A stretch of DNA of 14,615 bases, from assembly GCF_946479605.1 (NCBI RefSeq), contig NZ_CAMLGT010000073.1, positions 1 through 14,615 on the forward strand, read 5' to 3'. This document shows, in pieces, positions 12,740 through 14,615 of this stretch (positions are counted from its first letter, which is position 1; each line of letters begins with the position of its first letter). The notes beneath the pieces are model-generated. The model made no database searches and had not been told where the DNA came from. It was given only the letters and a program-made list of their open reading frames with translations. Origin of the DNA: an uncultured Lacibacter sp. Lineage in GTDB: Bacteria; Bacteroidota; Bacteroidia; Chitinophagales; Chitinophagaceae. The translations under genes and the position numbers were made by a program.

Positions 12740-14615
12740 GCCTTCGTGTTACTCTGTGTCTTTGTGTCTCTGTGGTTCAACTCTTCCGCACAACGTCAGG
12801 ATATTTCCTTAAACGATAACTGGCTGACCATTGCAACAGACAACGACAAAGTACTTCCTGCCAATACATATCAAACAGCAATTACTGCTGATTGGAAGAG
12901 AGTAAATATTCCGCATAACTGGGATCAGTACGAAGGTTACAGAAGATTGTTGCATGGTAACCGTCATGGCGATTCATGGTATCGTAAAACGTTTGCCAGC
13001 AAACAGATCAAAACTGGCAAGCGTTTCTTTTTATTTTTTGAAGGAGTGGGATCCTACGCAACAGTTTATCTCAATAATAAAAAAGTAGGTGAGCATATCG
13101 GCGGACGAACAACGTTTACATTGGATGTAACCGATGTGATCAAAACAGATGGAACAGCAAATCAATTGGCAGTACGGGCTTATCATCCATCTAATATTCA
13201 AAACCTGCCCTGGGTTTGCGGCGGCTGCAGTGATGAACGTGGCTTTAGTGAAGGTTCGCAGCCGATGGGCATTTTTCGCCCGGTGCATTTAATTGTAACA
13301 AATGATGTGCGCATAGAACCGTTTGGGGTGCATGCATGGGCCGACATTACAGATAAAAATGTTCAATTGAATATTGCGACAACATTCAAAAACTATTCGA
13401 AGAAGAAACGAAATATTGCAGTTGAACACAGGTTGATAGATGCCAATGGTAAAGAAGTAAAAAAGGTAGTTGGACAAAGTATAGGTGTAGCGAAAGAAAC
13501 TGCTGTTGAACAAAAATCCGACATAAGAAATCATACATCAGATATAACTCTATGGTCAACAGAAAATCCTTATCTCTACAAGATCGTTTCAGTTGTAAAA
13601 GAGAATAATGTGATTCTTGATAAGCTTGAAACCGAATTTGGTTTCCGTACCATCAACTGGAAAAACCCAACCAATCAATTTATCTTAAACGGCAAACCTG
13701 TTTTCATCAATGGCATTGCCGAGTATGAACATTTGTTGGGGCAAAGTCATGCGTTCAGTAAAGAACAAATTATTTCCCGTTTCAAATGGATGCAGTCTGC
13801 CGGCTTCAATGCCTTCCGTGACGGTCATCAACCGCATCATTTATTATACGGACAGTTGTGCGATGAAAAGGGAATTCTATGGTGGACTCAACTCTCTGCA
13901 CATGTATGGTACGATACAAAGGAGTTCAGAGAAAAGTTCAAACAGCTGTTAAGAGAGTGGGTGATTGAACGGCGTAACAGCCCTTCTGTTGTGTTATGGG
14001 GTTTACAGAATGAAAGCAAACTGCCCGAAGATTTTGCAAAAGAATGTACAGAGTTGATCCGCTCTTTAGATCCAACTGCATCAACGCAGCGGTTAGTAAC
14101 AACCTGCAACGGTGGCACAGGAACCGATTGGGATGTGCCGCAAAACTGGACGGGTACTTATGGCGGCAATCCTGCAACCTATGGCGATGATGTAAAGAAG
14201 CAAGTGTTGATCGGTGAATATGGTGCGTGGCGTACGCTTGATCTGCATACAGAAGGCGGCTTTGTACAGAATGGTATTTTGAGTGAAGACCGCATGGTTC
14301 AGTTAATGGAACAGAAAGTACGTTTGGCAGAATCAGTGAAAGACAGCAGTGCAGGTCATTTCTTTTGGTTATTGACATCGCATGATAATCCCGGTCGTGT
14401 ACAAGGCGGTGAAGGTTTGCGTGAACTCGATCGCATTGGTCCGGTAAATTACAAAGGATTACTTACACCGTGGGAAGAACCGGCGGATGTGTATTACATG
14501 TTCCGGAGTAATTATGCGGATAAGAACAAAGAACCGATGGTTTACATTGTTTCGCATACCTGGCCGAACAGGTGGATGAAGCCCGGCATCAAAGACAGCA
14601 TTTACGTGTATAGCA
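12734..14615 (+). CDS. Secreted GH2-family glycoside hydrolase, C-terminus beyond the window
   Basis: The frame is open to the window end (627 codons seen). With GTG 12734 as start, the protein begins MKAFVLLCVFVSLWFNSSAQ, a good signal peptide, then RQDISLNDNW. No in-frame ATG lies between 12734 and 13265, which is far inside the first domain, so a non-ATG start or the ATG at 12623 is needed. The latter overlaps the GH95 end by 23 bp and adds 37 residues read from the repeat. Domain order: jelly roll (IPHNWDQYEGY, SWYRKTF, AVRAYHPSNIQNLPW), an immunoglobulin-like domain to ~310, and a TIM barrel from ~315. The acid/base is E427 (WGLQNES) and the nucleophile E495 (IGEYGAW), as in retaining GH2 enzymes. 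The barrel entry is unusual: NGIAEYEH (326-333) where the family has G-V-N-x-H-E, RDGHQP (362-367) in place of R-x-S-H-Y-P, and WWTQ (383-386). The substrate is therefore open: beta-galactoside, beta-glucuronide or beta-galacturonide. Confidence 0.88.
   Translation, partial: MKAFVLLCVFVSLWFNSSAQRQDISLNDNWLTIATDNDKVLPANTYQTAITADWKRVNIPHNWDQYEGYRRLLHGNRHGDSWYRKTFASKQIKTGKRFFLFFEGVGSYATVYLNNKKVGEHIGGRTTFTLDVTDVIKTDGTANQLAVRAYHPSNIQNLPWVCGGCSDERGFSEGSQPMGIFRPVHLIVTNDVRIEPFGVHAWADITDKNVQLNIATTFKNYSKKKRNIAVEHRLIDANGKEVKKVVGQSIGVAKETAVEQKSDIRNHTSDITLWSTENPYLYKIVSVVKENNVILDKLETEFGFRTINWKNPTNQFILNGKPVFINGIAEYEHLLGQSHAFSKEQIISRFKWMQSAGFNAFRDGHQPHHLLYGQLCDEKGILWWTQLSAHVWYDTKEFREKFKQLLREWVIERRNSPSVVLWGLQNESKLPEDFAKECTELIRSLDPTASTQRLVTTCNGGTGTDWDVPQNWTGTYGGNPATYGDDVKKQVLIGEYGAWRTLDLHTEGGFVQNGILSEDRMVQLMEQKVRLAESVKDSSAGHFFWLLTSHDNPGRVQGGEGLRELDRIGPVNYKGLLTPWEEPADVYYMFRSNYADKNKEPMVYIVSHTWPNRWMKPGIKDSIYVYS
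12752..12775 (+). repeat. Octamer tandem repeat CTYTGTGK x3 coding for the GH2 signal-peptide core
   Basis: Three octamers, CTCTGTGT (12752-12759), CTTTGTGT (12760-12767) and CTCTGTGG (12768-12775), are in step with the octamers at 12704-12735 (offset 48 = 6 x 8). In the GH2 frame they read L-C-V-F-V-S-L-W, the hydrophobic core of the signal peptide. Because 8 is not a multiple of 3, the array gives the same hydrophobic octapeptide in any frame. Confidence 0.75.

Noticed and set aside
12660..12775. CRISPR array suggested by regular short repeats
   Set aside because: Repeat units are 8 nt with no spacers and occur in inverted orientation; no cas genes are nearby.
12646..12900. Possible frameshift or pseudogene at the 5' end of GH2, because no ATG precedes its first domain
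   Set aside because: The frame is open and continuous from the repeat through the signal peptide into the jelly roll; a GTG start explains it without any disruption.
13938..14378. Antisense ORF of 146 codons within GH2
   Set aside because: It overlaps the GH2 catalytic barrel including E427 and E495; composition is that of a mirror frame and no domain is recognisable.

Overview
The window looks like part of a polysaccharide utilization locus (PUL) of a Bacteroidota, most likely a Chitinophagaceae-type soil, freshwater or plant-associated species. The evidence is a SusC/SusD-type pair, a full set of secreted glycoside hydrolases with Sec signal peptides, no Shine-Dalgarno sequences, A-rich leaders before start codons, and promoter-like boxes of the Bacteroidota TAnnTTTG type. 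The genus assignment is inference. All real genes are on the + strand.

Layout: (1) 2-214, the C-terminal end of a probable PL1 pectate lyase. (2) 216-2867, a large secreted glycoside hydrolase-like protein of uncertain family, one base after the lyase. (3) A 234-bp gap with a candidate terminator and promoter. (4) 3102-6125, a SusC-like TonB-dependent transporter, and 6151-7902, its SusD-like lipoprotein partner. (5) A strong hairpin at 7945-7991. (6) 8018-9580, a GH28 polygalacturonase-type enzyme. (7) A 269-bp gap packed with small repeats and hairpins. (8) 9850-12645, a GH95 alpha-L-fucosidase/alpha-L-galactosidase-type enzyme with an extra beta-sandwich domain inserted near its N-terminus. 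(9) An octamer-repeat stem-loop at 12660-12739. (10) 12734 to the window end, a GH2 enzyme cut off by the window.

How the genes fit together: pectate lyase and GH28 cleave polygalacturonic or rhamnogalacturonan backbones. GH95 and GH2 remove side-chain sugars (alpha-L-Fuc or alpha-L-Gal, and a beta-linked hexose or uronic acid). The 883-aa enzyme may remove a uronic acid. SusC/SusD bind and import the oligosaccharides. The locus therefore probably targets pectin, perhaps a branched rhamnogalacturonan. No sensor or regulator gene lies in the window.

The least ordinary DNA is between the genes. The GH2 signal peptide appears to be encoded by a (CTYTGTGT)n octamer repeat, and its GTG start lies in the arm of an imperfect hairpin built from related octamers. 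The GH28-GH95 gap carries two small hairpins with the same architecture but different stem sequences, a heptamer tandem repeat that begins on the last base of the GH28 stop codon, and a hairpin overlapping a perfect -7 box. A perfect 23-bp dyad sits inside the GH95 signal-peptide coding region.
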